Part shown: one piece after another, positions 25,921 through 34,519 of the stretch
How the letters are laid out: each line of letters begins with the position of its first letter
Position numbering within the stretch: the first letter of the stretch is position 1
Assembly (NCBI RefSeq): GCF_900176135.1
Contig: NZ_FWWW01000100.1
Location: forward strand, 1-64,000
Reading direction: 5' to 3'
From: Hymenobacter roseosalivarius DSM 11622
Lineage (GTDB): Bacteria > Bacteroidota > Bacteroidia > Cytophagales > Hymenobacteraceae
DNA length: 64,000 bases
The notes under the pieces: generated by a model
What the model was told of the DNA's origin: nothing
What the model saw: the letters and a program-made list of their open reading frames with translations, nothing else
Database searches by the model: none
Translations under genes and position numbers: made by a program

Positions 25921-27012
25921 TTAGTTTTTGCCCCCCAACGATTTTCCGGTGAAGACTTTCTTCGAAATCATGCTATGGACGCCTTTAGTCCCATCCACGA
26001 GCTGGGTAATTTCCATGTTGGCAGCCACGCTGGCGAGCATGTAGGCATCATCGTGGCTGAGGTTCTTCTCCTTCATCAGAAAGTCGAGCATTTCGCGCAG
26101 GGCGATTTTGGTAGCCTTGGTCAGGTCTTCGTCCATGCCCATAGTAATATAGTCGGTAGGCGTTTCGGCGCGGGGCCAGGTCAAGTGCAGATCTTTGCGC
26201 ACGATAAACTCCAGGGTGCCCGTCAGCGACGTTTCCAGTCCCGTGATGTCGACCTCTCCGTTGCCCTGACCGGCGTGGCCATCCCCGACTTCAAAAAGCC
26301 CCCCGGCTACGTGCACCGGAATGTAGAGCGTGGTGCCGGCCACCAGCTCTTTGTTATCGAGGTTGCCGGCGTGGATACCGGGCGGGGCGCTGTTGATGCG
26401 GCCCGCCGCCGGGGGTGGCGCTACGCCCATGCTCCCAAAAAACGGCCGCAGCGGCACCTCAATACCCGGCGCGAAGTTGGCCACCATGCGCTTCCGGTCG
26501 AGGGGGATAATGCGCATTTTGGCGTAGCCGAAGTCTTCGGGCAGAAAGCCGCTGGTCGGGCCGAAGGCGTTGTAGGCGTACGGAATAGCCAATGCCACCT
26601 TCTTTATCCGCACTTCCAGCACGTCGCCGGGCTCGGCACCCTCCACGTAGATGGGGCCGGTCAGAATATGCCCCCCGGGCCCTTTATTGGTTACGCTCTG
26701 ATGAATATCGCGCAGGGACTGCTCCACCTGGTCGGGAGGCAGGCCGGCACCTTCCAGCCGCGTAGGGCTGGAGGTAATGAGCGTTTTCACCTCCACCCTA
26801 TCCCCGGATTTGATACGCAGCACGGGCTTGGCGGCGGCATCATAAAAGCCCCAGGCGACGGTGGTGGGCGTGGGCTTCAACTGGTAGGTGGTGGGTTTAC
26901 TGGGCCGGGTGTTGGGAGCAGCGGGTTGCTGCGCCTGGGCTCCGGCAGCCAGCACCAGGCCGGCTCCAACGGTTAAAATTGCGGTAGCTATGATCGAGGG
27001 TCGCGTTTTCAT
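25921..27012 (-). CDS. Exported acetamidase/formamidase family protein
   Basis: This 363-residue protein has a signal peptide (MKTRPSIIATAILTVGAGLV, then AAGAQAQ) in front of an FmdA/AmdA fold: YYDAAAKP-type start, NAFGPTSGFLPEDFG, VAGGLFEVGDGHAGQGNGEVD and DAYMLASVAANMEITQLVDG. The family hydrolyses formamide, acetamide and related amides to ammonia and the acid. An exported version suggests periplasmic amide use. The ATG at 27012 starts the signal peptide. The frame extending to 27063 adds a non-signal leader. The C-terminal KSLGGKN carries the dispersed motif at 25931 just before the stop. Confidence 0.85.
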   Translation of the reverse strand: MKTRPSIIATAILTVGAGLVLAAGAQAQQPAAPNTRPSKPTTYQLKPTPTTVAWGFYDAAAKPVLRIKSGDRVEVKTLITSSPTRLEGAGLPPDQVEQSLRDIHQSVTNKGPGGHILTGPIYVEGAEPGDVLEVRIKKVALAIPYAYNAFGPTSGFLPEDFGYAKMRIIPLDRKRMVANFAPGIEVPLRPFFGSMGVAPPPAAGRINSAPPGIHAGNLDNKELVAGTTLYIPVHVAGGLFEVGDGHAGQGNGEVDITGLETSLTGTLEFIVRKDLHLTWPRAETPTDYITMGMDEDLTKATKIALREMLDFLMKEKNLSHDDAYMLASVAANMEITQLVDGTKGVHSMISKKVFTGKSLGGKN

Positions 27013-27116
27013 CAGGTGGTAGTGGCAGTTGTAGAAGCTCCAAGCTACGCATCTATACCCCAAAAGCTACCCTAAACTGGTTTCGCATTAATTACCAGGG
27101 TCGCGGACAACCCATT

Positions 27117-27989
27117 TTACGCAATAAAATCTACCTGCTTAGGCGGAAACAGGCGGTGCACCAGTTTTTCCAACCGGCGCTGGGTGTTACGGACCTTCTT
27201 TTTAATAGGCAGCTTTTGATAATCGAAGCTGCTCAGCGCTTCCAGCTCAGCCTCTACCGTACGCTTTTTGAGGTGAGACTCCAGGAAAAACGCGCTGATG
27301 CCCGCATTCCAATCGTCTTTGGTGCTCCAGTAGTGGCCAATGTAAGGACGCGCCGCCCGCAGCATGTAGGTTTCAGCCAAAGCCACTGACAAGGCAAACT
27401 GCTCTATCAGCCGGGGCATAACCTGCTGCTCGCACAGCTCATCGCAAATGCGAAGCGCCAACTCAATGGCCTCTAGATTTTGAGCGGCGGGAATACCAAC
27501 GACGCCGGCATTCCACATGACGCGCTGCCCGTGCATAGCCACGCCTCCGAAGCTCCGATCTTTTACCTGCTGCCACATGCGGCGCTCGGTTTTACTGGTC
27601 AGACTGGCCAGGGCGCCCTCTGCTTCGTGCATAAAGGCCGTTCCAGTGGCTAATTCCTGGCTCATTTGCGCCAATGAGCCGTGTAAAAACGTGTCGGTAT
27701 CGAGGTAGAGCAGCGGCGCTCCGGGGTGCTGGCGAACGGCGTACTCCAGCGCCTTGATCTTGGCCCGCCAGAAAAACGCATACTGGCCCTGCCACTCCTC
27801 CAAAGTACGCGCGTCGAGCGCGTGCACGGTTATGGCCTGAGTTAGATGCTGATAGAAATCGGGGGCATCGGTAACGACCGTTATTCCAGCCAAATCACTG
27901 CTCTTTTGCCGCAGGAAGGACAGGATGGAAAAGTGCGCCTGAAAGTGATTTTGCAGGTTGTTGCCGAACACCAGATAAAGAAGTCGCAT
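27117..27989 (-). CDS. Putative nucleotide-sugar glycosyltransferase (GT-A fold, GT8-like)
   Basis: This 290-residue soluble protein begins MRLLYLVFGNNLQNHFQAHF and has a DxD metal site in LLYLDTDTFLHGSL near residue 95. Upstream is the FFWRAKIKALEYAV block, and later SFGGVAMHGQRVMWNAGVVGI and HYWSTKDDWN. This layout matches GT8-like or capsular GT-A enzymes, but the family is not certain. It has a basic C-terminus (KKKVRNTQRRLEKLVHRLF), perhaps for membrane surface contact. It is transcribed alone, away from the main glycan clusters. Confidence 0.55.
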   Translation of the reverse strand: MRLLYLVFGNNLQNHFQAHFSILSFLRQKSSDLAGITVVTDAPDFYQHLTQAITVHALDARTLEEWQGQYAFFWRAKIKALEYAVRQHPGAPLLYLDTDTFLHGSLAQMSQELATGTAFMHEAEGALASLTSKTERRMWQQVKDRSFGGVAMHGQRVMWNAGVVGIPAAQNLEAIELALRICDELCEQQVMPRLIEQFALSVALAETYMLRAARPYIGHYWSTKDDWNAGISAFFLESHLKKRTVEAELEALSSFDYQKLPIKKKVRNTQRRLEKLVHRLFPPKQVDFIA

Positions 27990-28219
27990 GGCCTAATGTA
28001 GAAGTTTTGCCGCAACGGGCCGGCGGAATCTGTACTGGTTAGAACAGCGCGTCAAACTGCACAGGCCGATTGGCAAAGAAACGGCAAGCTACCGGAGCGG
28101 GCCGGACAAAGGATGAGATGGACAGTATGGCACCAATTTGCCCCCCAGCGGCCTTCTACGCAGCGAACAGGGCTTTTCTTTTCTATCTTCCGCCCCTGAA
28201 TCTACATTTACCTCCGCTC

Positions 28220-29692
28220 ATGCCTGAAAAACAAGGTCAGTTTCAACGCGCCATTACGCTCTTCGATGCCATCATGATTGTGACTGGCAGCATGATTGGC
28301 TCTGGTATTTTCATTGTTTCCGCCGATATCTCCCGCAAAGTGGGCGCGCCGGGCTGGCTGTTGGTGGTGTGGCTGGTCACGGGCTTTATCACGTTGGCCG
28401 GGGCCGTAAGCTACGGCGAGCTGGCCTCCATGTTTCCGAAAGTGGGCGGGCAGTACGTGTACCTACGCGAGGCCTACAATAAGCTGGTAGCCTTCCTGTA
28501 TGGCTGGTCGCTGTTTCTGGTTATCCAAACGGGCGTAATCGCGGCGGTGGCTGTGGCCTTCGCGCGGTTTGTGGGCGTGCTGGTGCCGTGGTTTAGCGAA
28601 GAGCATATTTTGTTCTCTATTCTAGGGTTCAGGTTTAGTACCGTCATGCTGCTGGCTGTGCTTATGCTGGTGGGCCTAACGTGGGTGAACGCGCAGGGCG
28701 TACGCGGCGGCAAGCTTATTTCTAATGTGTTCGGAACTACCAAGCTGGTGGCGCTGGCCTTGCTGATTTTGTTTGGCCTGGCGCTGGGTATTAATCAGGA
28801 AGCACTCAATGTCAACTTTAGCGATATGTGGCAGGCGGCCAGTTTCTCGCCCACGGGCGAGGCAGTGCCGCTGAGCGTCTGGGGGCTGGTGGGCGCCATT
28901 GGCCTGGCCATGACGGGCTCCCTGTTCAGCTCCGATGCCTGGAACAATATCGGTTTCTCCGGCGACGAGATTGTCCGGCCCGAGCGCACTATCGTGCTCA
29001 GCATGGCCATCGGTACGGCTATCGTTACGGGCTTGTATCTGCTTATTAATTTGGTGTATCTGCTGGTGCTCCCCTTGCAGGGCAGCCCCGATGCCACTGA
29101 TATTCTGGGGCGCGGCATCATGTACACGAAGGGCGATTTGGTCGCTACGGCCGTGGCGGAGAGCATTTTGGGCCGGGCCGGGGCCTACGTTATGGCCGTG
29201 CTGATCATGATCAGCACCTTTGGCGCGAATAACAGCATTATTCTGAGCGGGGCGCGGGCTTACTACGCCATGGCCAAAGACGGCTTGTTCTTTCCCGGCA
29301 TGGCGCGGCTCAACAAAGCCGGCGTGCCCGGTGTAGCCCTGTGGGCTCAATGCCTGTGGGCCTGCGGGTTGTGCCTGACGGGCTCCTATGGGCAGCTACT
29401 CAACTACGTGATGTTTTCGGTGATTCTGTTTTATGTCATCACTATCATTGGCATCTTCATTCTGCGCCGCACGCGCCCCGATGCGCCCCGCCCCTACAAG
29501 GCACTGGGTTACCCGGTTATTCCGCTGCTTTACGTCATTCTGGCCTCCGCCTTCTGCGTTATCCTGCTCGTCTCGCCCACCACGGCCCGCGACTCCGGCC
29601 TGGGCCTGCTGCTGGTAGCGCTGGGAGTGCCGGTATATTTCTTCTTTGGCAAGCAGTTCGCCGTTCGCCCGGAGTCGAAAATCAAGGTTTAA
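28220..29692 (+). CDS. APC-family amino acid permease
   Basis: This 490-residue protein has 12 predicted helices. The first carries the conserved IVTGSMIGSGIFIV, where amino acid/polyamine/organocation transporters bind the substrate's alpha-amino and carboxyl groups. Later landmarks are SYGELASMFPKVGGQYVYLREAY and FSGDEIVRPERTI. It most resembles LAT-type or arginine/agmatine-type exchangers, though the substrate is unclear. The ATG at 28220 (MPEKQGQFQRAI) is chosen because the 50 residues added by the upstream start at 28070 are not protein-like. A copy of the dispersed motif at 28141 lies in the leader. Confidence 0.87.
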   Translation: MPEKQGQFQRAITLFDAIMIVTGSMIGSGIFIVSADISRKVGAPGWLLVVWLVTGFITLAGAVSYGELASMFPKVGGQYVYLREAYNKLVAFLYGWSLFLVIQTGVIAAVAVAFARFVGVLVPWFSEEHILFSILGFRFSTVMLLAVLMLVGLTWVNAQGVRGGKLISNVFGTTKLVALALLILFGLALGINQEALNVNFSDMWQAASFSPTGEAVPLSVWGLVGAIGLAMTGSLFSSDAWNNIGFSGDEIVRPERTIVLSMAIGTAIVTGLYLLINLVYLLVLPLQGSPDATDILGRGIMYTKGDLVATAVAESILGRAGAYVMAVLIMISTFGANNSIILSGARAYYAMAKDGLFFPGMARLNKAGVPGVALWAQCLWACGLCLTGSYGQLLNYVMFSVILFYVITIIGIFILRRTRPDAPRPYKALGYPVIPLLYVILASAFCVILLVSPTTARDSGLGLLLVALGVPVYFFFGKQFAVRPESKIKV

Positions 29693-29703
29693 AAATTGCA
29701 ACT

Positions 29704-29746
29704 CACAAAAAAGCCCCCTAGAACTATTCTTGGGGGCTTTTTTGTG
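29704..29746. terminator. Bidirectional terminator with G5/C5 stem
   Basis: A 15-bp perfect stem (CACAAAAAAGCCCCC at 29704-29718, complement at 29732-29746) has a 13-nt loop. It lies between the convergent permease and regulatory-domain genes. The arms are a five-C variant of the dispersed G6C word. Confidence 0.9.
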
Positions 29747-29760
29747 GGCAGAAACTTATC

Positions 29761-30198
29761 TTATTTTTCTTTGCGCCGCTCAATAATTTTAGTACTGGGG
29801 TGCAGGCTCATGGTTAGAGGGGCGCTACTGCTGACAATAACATCGCGGTCTTGGTAGCCACCGTAGCCGTAGCGGAGGGTTTTCTTGCCGGCGGCAGGTA
29901 CTTCTAAGGAGAAGATACCTTGCCCATCGGTGGTGACAGCTACTGCGCTGCCCTGCAAATAAACCGTAGCTCCAGCTAGGGGCTGGCCTTCCTCGTTGCG
30001 AATGCGGCCGGTAAGTACCACCATAGCCTCAGTAGCGCTGGTGGAGGCTGGGGCAGCTTTAATCACTGCTGCTGGGGCGACAACTTTCTCAATCTTCCCT
30101 TTTTTATCCTTAGCTGTCGGATCAGTTGCGTGAGCAAGAGTAGAGAATAAGCAGCAGCTTACTAACGTCAGGGCCTTAAGGGTAGTAAGTAAGTTCAT
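29761..30198 (-). CDS. Exported carboxypeptidase-regulatory-like domain protein
   Basis: This 145-residue protein has a signal peptide (MNLLTTLKALTLVSCCLFST, then LAHA) and a single CarboxypepD_reg-like beta-sandwich (VLTGRIRNEEGQPLAGATVY, then TTDGQGIFSLEVPA). That domain is common at the N-terminus of TonB-dependent receptors in Bacteroidota, but here it stands alone. The C-terminus IIERRKEK is basic. It is probably a small periplasmic or surface binding protein. A 480-bp AT-rich region precedes it. Confidence 0.75.
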   Translation of the reverse strand: MNLLTTLKALTLVSCCLFSTLAHATDPTAKDKKGKIEKVVAPAAVIKAAPASTSATEAMVVLTGRIRNEEGQPLAGATVYLQGSAVAVTTDGQGIFSLEVPAAGKKTLRYGYGGYQDRDVIVSSSAPLTMSLHPSTKIIERRKEK

Positions 30199-30682
30199 TG
30201 CAGCGGCAGTAGGTAGTGAGAGAAGCGCGGGTGAAAGATTAGGTGGGAAAAATCCCTTTCCTAAGTTTCATGTCGTAAATATATATGAATCATCACATAT
30301 CAAACAATATTTTTATAAATATTTAGTTATAATAAATAACACAATCATGATTAAGTTCATTTGAATGCAGCTAATGCACTTTTTTCAGAAATATTTTTAG
30401 AAATTCTGTTTCGAATATTTACTAATACATATACTAGAGATTGGTAATTACACCAGTCCAAATGCACATTGGCTTATAGATGAGCTTGATATAAACTTTG
30501 GCCAAAGGCTGCTTGAGTTAGCATGTAGAGACGCGTATTCGCGTCTACTCGTTGCGGACATTGTTTACCCGAACGGCGCGGCACTAGTTGTTAGCTGCGC
30601 TGACCTTCCGTTCGACGAGGAAGACGCGAATACGCGTACCTACACCGTTCGGCTGGTCATAAAAATTAACTCGACCAGCTTC
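30199..30682. other. AT-rich intergenic region with a repeat element
   Basis: I see no convincing gene. The part from 30260 to 30480 is much more AT-rich than its surroundings, with runs such as ATATTTTTATAAATATTTAG. It includes the likely promoter of the leftward gene at 30198. The right part holds the inverted repeat listed at 30524-30643. Confidence 0.5.
30524..30643. repeat. Inverted repeat of the GACGCGTATT family
   Basis: The arms at 30524-30552 and 30614-30643 are imperfect reverse complements sharing TGTAG, ACGCGTATTCGCGTCT and CTCGT. The core ACGCGTATTCGCGT is nearly palindromic. The words GAGACGCGTATT and GACGCGAAT recur at 52946 and in both arms at 60711-60848, marking a dispersed intergenic family. 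Confidence 0.7.
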
Positions 30683-31282
30683 TCAGGCTTTCGGCTGCCT
30701 ACTCAAGCGGGGCATCAGCCGAGGTACCTGCTGCCGATAGCGAGCATAAGTTACCCCAAACCGCTGAAGCAGTTTGCGCTCCTCCAGGCGGGTGCCTACC
30801 AGCACATACGCCGCGGCACAACCCACGAAAACGAGGTGAGCCAGGGTGGGCGCCGTCAGAAAAAAGCCCCCCAGACCCACCAGAATCGCCAGATACAGTG
30901 GATGGCGCACCACGCCGTTGAAACCCTTGGTACTGAGGCCATTATCGGCGGCGGCCGCGCCCTGACGCAGATAAGCCCACCCGGCGAACTCGCCTAAACT
31001 GTATCCGCGCAGGGCCAGTATCGCCAGTAACAGGCCGCCGCCCATCAGCGCATACCCGCTTATGGTAAGTACCAGGCCGGACGGCATCACCAGTTTGTCA
31101 GGCAAACTTATCTGGTAGCGCAGGAGCAGCAGAAACAACCAGACCGACAGCTGATTGTAGGCAAGCCGGTAGAAACGCGGGGTCGCCGGCCAGCGGGCCG
31201 CCACAGCATTTTTTACCCACACCGTTGCCAGCAGGCTATGCAGCGTGTAATACAATACCCATCCAAGGAGCAAATAGATCAT
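30683..31282 (-). CDS. Isoprenylcysteine carboxyl methyltransferase-like (PEMT/ICMT family) membrane protein
   Basis: This 199-residue integral membrane protein has several helices and the C-terminal signature of the ICMT/PEMT group: FNGVVRHPLYLAILVGLGGF and GTRLEERKLLQRFGVTYARY, which form the S-adenosylmethionine and substrate site. Bacterial members are methyltransferase-like proteins of uncertain substrate. The ATG at 31282 (MIYLLLGWVLYYTLHS) is preferred because the longer frame starts with a GTG at 31339 lying inside the terminator stem of the upstream gene. Confidence 0.7.
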   Translation of the reverse strand: MIYLLLGWVLYYTLHSLLATVWVKNAVAARWPATPRFYRLAYNQLSVWLFLLLLRYQISLPDKLVMPSGLVLTISGYALMGGGLLLAILALRGYSLGEFAGWAYLRQGAAAADNGLSTKGFNGVVRHPLYLAILVGLGGFFLTAPTLAHLVFVGCAAAYVLVGTRLEERKLLQRFGVTYARYRQQVPRLMPRLSRQPKA

Positions 31283-31329
31283 AGCTGGCAGTATAAACGC
31301 AAAGTAGAACCTTAACGGATTGCGCACAA

Positions 31330-31358
31330 AAAACCCCACGCCTGGGGCGTGGGGTTTT
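31330..31358 (-). terminator. Terminator downstream of the disordered acidic protein gene
   Basis: A 13-bp perfect stem (AAAACCCCACGCC at 31330-31342 and its complement at 31346-31358) has a 3-nt loop, and the minus-strand copy ends in a T-tract. It overlaps the extended 5' frame of the next gene, which is why a later start is chosen there. Confidence 0.85.
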
Positions 31359-31377
31359 GGCGGGAAGCAGTAATTGC

Positions 31378-31794
31378 TTACTGCGAAATAGTGCCGTCCT
31401 TGGGTGGCTCGCCGGAGCTGCTGGCCGTTTTTTCGCCAAACTCCTGGTCGCCGGAGCGTACCTTATGATCCAGCTCGTAGGTGCCTTCAGCCTCAAAGCC
31501 AGGGCCTTGCGCCTGCTCGCCGGCATTTTTGTGGTCGTTGCCGCCCTGGGGCGACGTCTCGTCACCGCCGATATGCAGGTTCTCCAATTGGTCTTTCTGG
31601 TTGCTGCGCTGGGTGTAGCCGTTGGCGCCCGTGTTGCGCTGGGCCGACGGGTCATTGGCTTCCTTACCGTTACTCTCGGTTTGCTGAACCTTCTTTTGCG
31701 CCTCAAACTCTTCGTTTTTAGAAACGCCCTTGCCTTCGGTAATGTCGCCGTTCTCGTTGTTATCGTCGTCGCCAAAAAGTTTATCTAAAATCAT
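31378..31794 (-). CDS. Low-complexity acidic, probably disordered protein
   Basis: This 138-residue protein has no hydrophobic core, signal peptide or recognised domain. Its composition is dominated by Asp, Glu, Gly, Asn, Gln and Ser, for example FGDDDNNENGDITEGKG and SAQRNTGANGYTQRSNQ, which predicts an intrinsically disordered, hydrophilic chain. Hydrophilic proteins of this kind often accompany desiccation or stress tolerance, but that is only an analogy. A strong terminator directly after the stop supports a real transcription unit. Confidence 0.65.
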   Translation of the reverse strand: MILDKLFGDDDNNENGDITEGKGVSKNEEFEAQKKVQQTESNGKEANDPSAQRNTGANGYTQRSNQKDQLENLHIGGDETSPQGGNDHKNAGEQAQGPGFEAEGTYELDHKVRSGDQEFGEKTASSSGEPPKDGTISQ

Positions 31795-31930
31795 CGTCGT
31801 GGTTTTTCTGGGTGGAATGCCTGATTACCTTTTGCTTACGGCTGGCGAGGTGGTGAAGTTGTGAAGAGTGAAGTGGCGAAAAATGAGGAATGAAGGGTGG
31901 TAAAGAATTAGCCGTCGTCTGCTCACAACC

Positions 31931-32686
31931 TCACCCTTCATTCAGCGACCAATCGTAGGCATAGTAGTCTACGGTATAGGTAGCCGGAATGGGCTGGGCC
32001 GCGCGGTACTGATTGAGGTAATGAATCAGGGCCGGGCCGGGGGCTTTAAAGTCGGCGGCGTACCATTTGAATATTTCCGAAACCTGTACTTTTTTAGCCT
32101 TTGCGTCAGGCCGGATGAAGGTAGGGTCGGTGAGCACGCGCTTGGTTTGGGCGGCCAACTGCGCATCGAGGGTAGCGGCTGCGAAGGCTTCGCGGCTAAG
32201 CCGGGGGCAGCCTTTAGCGGCGCACACCAAGGCAAAATGGATGCGCGGGTCGTTGTAGGGCTTGCGTAGCTTGTTGGTTTCCAACTCATTAATCGTCATT
32301 TGCTCGCCGGCCACCGTAAACTTCAGCTTATCAAAAAAGCCCGGCACCTTCATCACCGATGCCAGCGGGTAGCGCTCTACCACGGCCCCAATGACTGTTA
32401 CATTATACGCGTTCAGATAAAACGCCTTGCGCTCGGCCGCTGAAGCAGCTTTGGCATCGAAGCTCTGCACGGTTTGGAGAAGAGCCTTCAGCTCGGCGGG
32501 CTGTTTTTTGATGGCGGCGTAGTTCACGTTGCCATCGGCCCGCACGTACTTTTGCAAAAAAGCCGAGGTAGCGGCCGCAAACGAAGGCGCGGCCGGAGCC
32601 GCCAGAAGGCCCCCCAACGGGAGCCAGAGCGCCACAAGCAGCAGCAGGCGCGTCGGGTGCATCAAAGAAAATTCAAAAGGTTGCAT
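31931..32686 (-). CDS. Exported DUF547 domain protein
   Basis: This 251-residue protein has an N-terminal signal peptide (MHPTRLLLLVALWLPLGGLL) and a DUF547 domain. Landmarks are AFYLNAYNVTVIGAV, MTINELETNKLRKPYNDPRI and FALVCAAKGCPRLSREAFAA. The conserved NAYN, HFAL and CPxL elements suggest a transglutaminase/papain-like fold, although a catalytic role is unproven. The start could be 32686 or the internal ATG at 32662, which begins the signal peptide directly. It is divergent from the FAD oxidoreductase operon. Confidence 0.85.
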   Translation of the reverse strand: MQPFEFSLMHPTRLLLLVALWLPLGGLLAAPAAPSFAAATSAFLQKYVRADGNVNYAAIKKQPAELKALLQTVQSFDAKAASAAERKAFYLNAYNVTVIGAVVERYPLASVMKVPGFFDKLKFTVAGEQMTINELETNKLRKPYNDPRIHFALVCAAKGCPRLSREAFAAATLDAQLAAQTKRVLTDPTFIRPDAKAKKVQVSEIFKWYAADFKAPGPALIHYLNQYRAAQPIPATYTVDYYAYDWSLNEG

Positions 32687-32871
32687 AATTGAGTAGGTTT
32701 AGGAGAAATACGGCAGAATGCCCGCCCATGGATTCACAAACCTGACGCCACAAACTAAAGTTGGGCTTCATAGTTGAGGCGGGGGGCTTTTTGCAGTTGC
32801 AAGACCGTCCTGAAGTTCTCGCAAACGAAGCTCTTCACAACTTCACCCTTCACATTTTCACCTTCCACCCC

Positions 32872-34167
32872 ATGCACCTGGTTATTATCGGCAACGGCAT
32901 CACGGGCGTGACGGCGGCCCAGACCGTGCGCCGGCTTGCCCCGGCGGCCCGCATCACGCTGGTATCGGAGGAGAGCGAGCATCACTACTCGCGCACGGCC
33001 CTCATGTACGTGTACATGGGCCACCTGCGCTACCAGGATGTGAAGCCCTACGAGGATTGGTTCTGGGCCGAAAACCACCTGGAGCTGATTCATGCCACCG
33101 CCACTGCCCTTGATGCCGGCCAGCGCCAGCTCCGGCTCAGCAATGGCCAGACGCTGGGCTACGATAAGCTGCTGCTGGCTACGGGCTCCGTGTCGCGGCG
33201 CTTCGGCTGGCCCGGCCAGGACCTGCGCGGCGTACAGGGCCTCTACGGCCTGCCCGATTTGGCGCAGATGGAGCGCGACACCCAGGGCATCAGCCGGGGC
33301 GTGGTGGTGGGCGGGGGCCTGATTGGCGTGGAGCTGGCCGAGATGCTGCACACCCGCCACATCGCCGCCACCGTGCTCGTGCGCGACCAGCACTACTGGG
33401 GCTCGGTTTTGCCCCCCGAAGAAGCCGAACTGGTGGACCAGCAGTTCCGGGCCCACGACGTGGACGTGCGCTACCGCACCGAGCTGCGCGAGATTCTGGG
33501 CGACTCCAGCGGACGGGTGCGCGCCATCGTGACCAGCCAAGGCGAGGAAATAGCCTGCCAGTGGGTGGGCCTGGGCATTGGCGTGACGCCTAATCTGAGC
33601 CTGGCGCAAGACTCGGCCGTGGAAACCGACCGGGGAATTCTGGTGGATGAGCTATTGCAAACCAACCAGCCCGACGTGTACGCGGCCGGCGACTGCGCCC
33701 AGCACCGCCAGCCAGGGGCGGGCGAGGTAGCCATCGAGCAGCTCTGGTACACGGGCCGCATGCAGGGCGAAACCGTGGCGCACACCATCTGCGGGCGGCC
33801 CACGCCCTACCGGCGGGGCGTGTGGTTCAACTCGGCCAAGTTCTTCAACCTCGAATACCAGACCTACGGCCAGGTGCCGGCCCGCCCGCCGGCCGATGTG
33901 GAGAGCTTTTACTGGCAGCACCCCACCGGCAGCTGCGCGCTACGTATCAATTTTGCCCCCCAGACCGGCAACGCGGTACTCGGATTCAATGCGATGGGCC
34001 TGCGCCTGCGCCAGGCCGTATGCGAAAGCTGGATTAAGGCCAAAACGCCGATTCAAACAGTTATTCAGCAGCTCAAAACAGCCAATTTCGACCCTGAGTT
34101 TTACCGCCGCCACGAGCGAGCTATTCAGCGGCAGTTTGCGGAGATGTCGGTAGTAAAACGGTACTAA
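32872..34167 (+). CDS. NAD(P)/FAD-dependent oxidoreductase (NADH:rubredoxin/nitrite reductase-like)
   Basis: This 431-residue two-dinucleotide-fold flavoprotein has the FAD site IIGNGITGVTAAQTVRRL at residues 4-21, a second Rossmann motif VVVGGGLIGVELAEML around residues 145-160 for NAD(P)H, and DVYAAGDCAQH near 268-278, closing the FAD site. It resembles the pyridine-nucleotide disulphide oxidoreductase group without the redox-active Cys pair, such as rubredoxin or ferredoxin reductases. The ATG at 32872 starts exactly at the FAD fold. It leads an operon with a small membrane protein and a membrane Fe-S protein, likely passing NAD(P)H electrons to them. Confidence 0.82.
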   Translation: MHLVIIGNGITGVTAAQTVRRLAPAARITLVSEESEHHYSRTALMYVYMGHLRYQDVKPYEDWFWAENHLELIHATATALDAGQRQLRLSNGQTLGYDKLLLATGSVSRRFGWPGQDLRGVQGLYGLPDLAQMERDTQGISRGVVVGGGLIGVELAEMLHTRHIAATVLVRDQHYWGSVLPPEEAELVDQQFRAHDVDVRYRTELREILGDSSGRVRAIVTSQGEEIACQWVGLGIGVTPNLSLAQDSAVETDRGILVDELLQTNQPDVYAAGDCAQHRQPGAGEVAIEQLWYTGRMQGETVAHTICGRPTPYRRGVWFNSAKFFNLEYQTYGQVPARPPADVESFYWQHPTGSCALRINFAPQTGNAVLGFNAMGLRLRQAVCESWIKAKTPIQTVIQQLKTANFDPEFYRRHERAIQRQFAEMSVVKRY

Positions 34168-34249
34168 CTGAATTAAAAGAGCGTGCACTTTATTTACCGT
34201 TCTAGCACTCGCTCCTGATCATCAGGTATTTCTCATTTAACTGTTCTCC

Positions 34250-34483
34250 GTGGATCTTTCCAAACTTTACCGTCCCAGTGCCCTCAACAGCTACCAGTTC
34301 ATTGCCATCACCGGCCTGATCATGAGCGTGGGCGCCCACCTCATTCTGCACTTTTTTGCCCCCCAGCACCGGCCTGCCGGCTTCAACTGGCTCTACGTAT
34401 GCTGGACGGTGCTCTACATTATTGGCTCCCTGCTCAACCTCTTCGGCAAGCCCGACGAGGGCCATCATCACCATCATCATTAA
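34250..34483 (+). CDS. Small two-helix membrane protein with a natural C-terminal His6
   Basis: This 77-residue protein starts with GTG at 34250 and has two hydrophobic helices (about 18-40 and 47-66). It ends GKPDEGHHHHHH, six consecutive histidines encoded in the genome. The chain lies between the FAD oxidoreductase and the Fe-S membrane protein with short spacings (82 and 36 bp), so it is probably a small subunit or assembly partner of that redox complex. The His tail may bind a transition metal. No family is recognised. Confidence 0.7.
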   Translation: MDLSKLYRPSALNSYQFIAITGLIMSVGAHLILHFFAPQHRPAGFNWLYVCWTVLYIIGSLLNLFGKPDEGHHHHHH

Positions 34484-34519
34484 CCTCACCAGCGCCTTCC
34501 TCCACTTCCTGCTCTGTTT

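Noticed and set aside
25897..26976. 359-codon + strand frame opposite the acetamidase gene
   Set aside because: The minus strand encodes a well-conserved FmdA-type protein with signal peptide; the + frame has no motifs.
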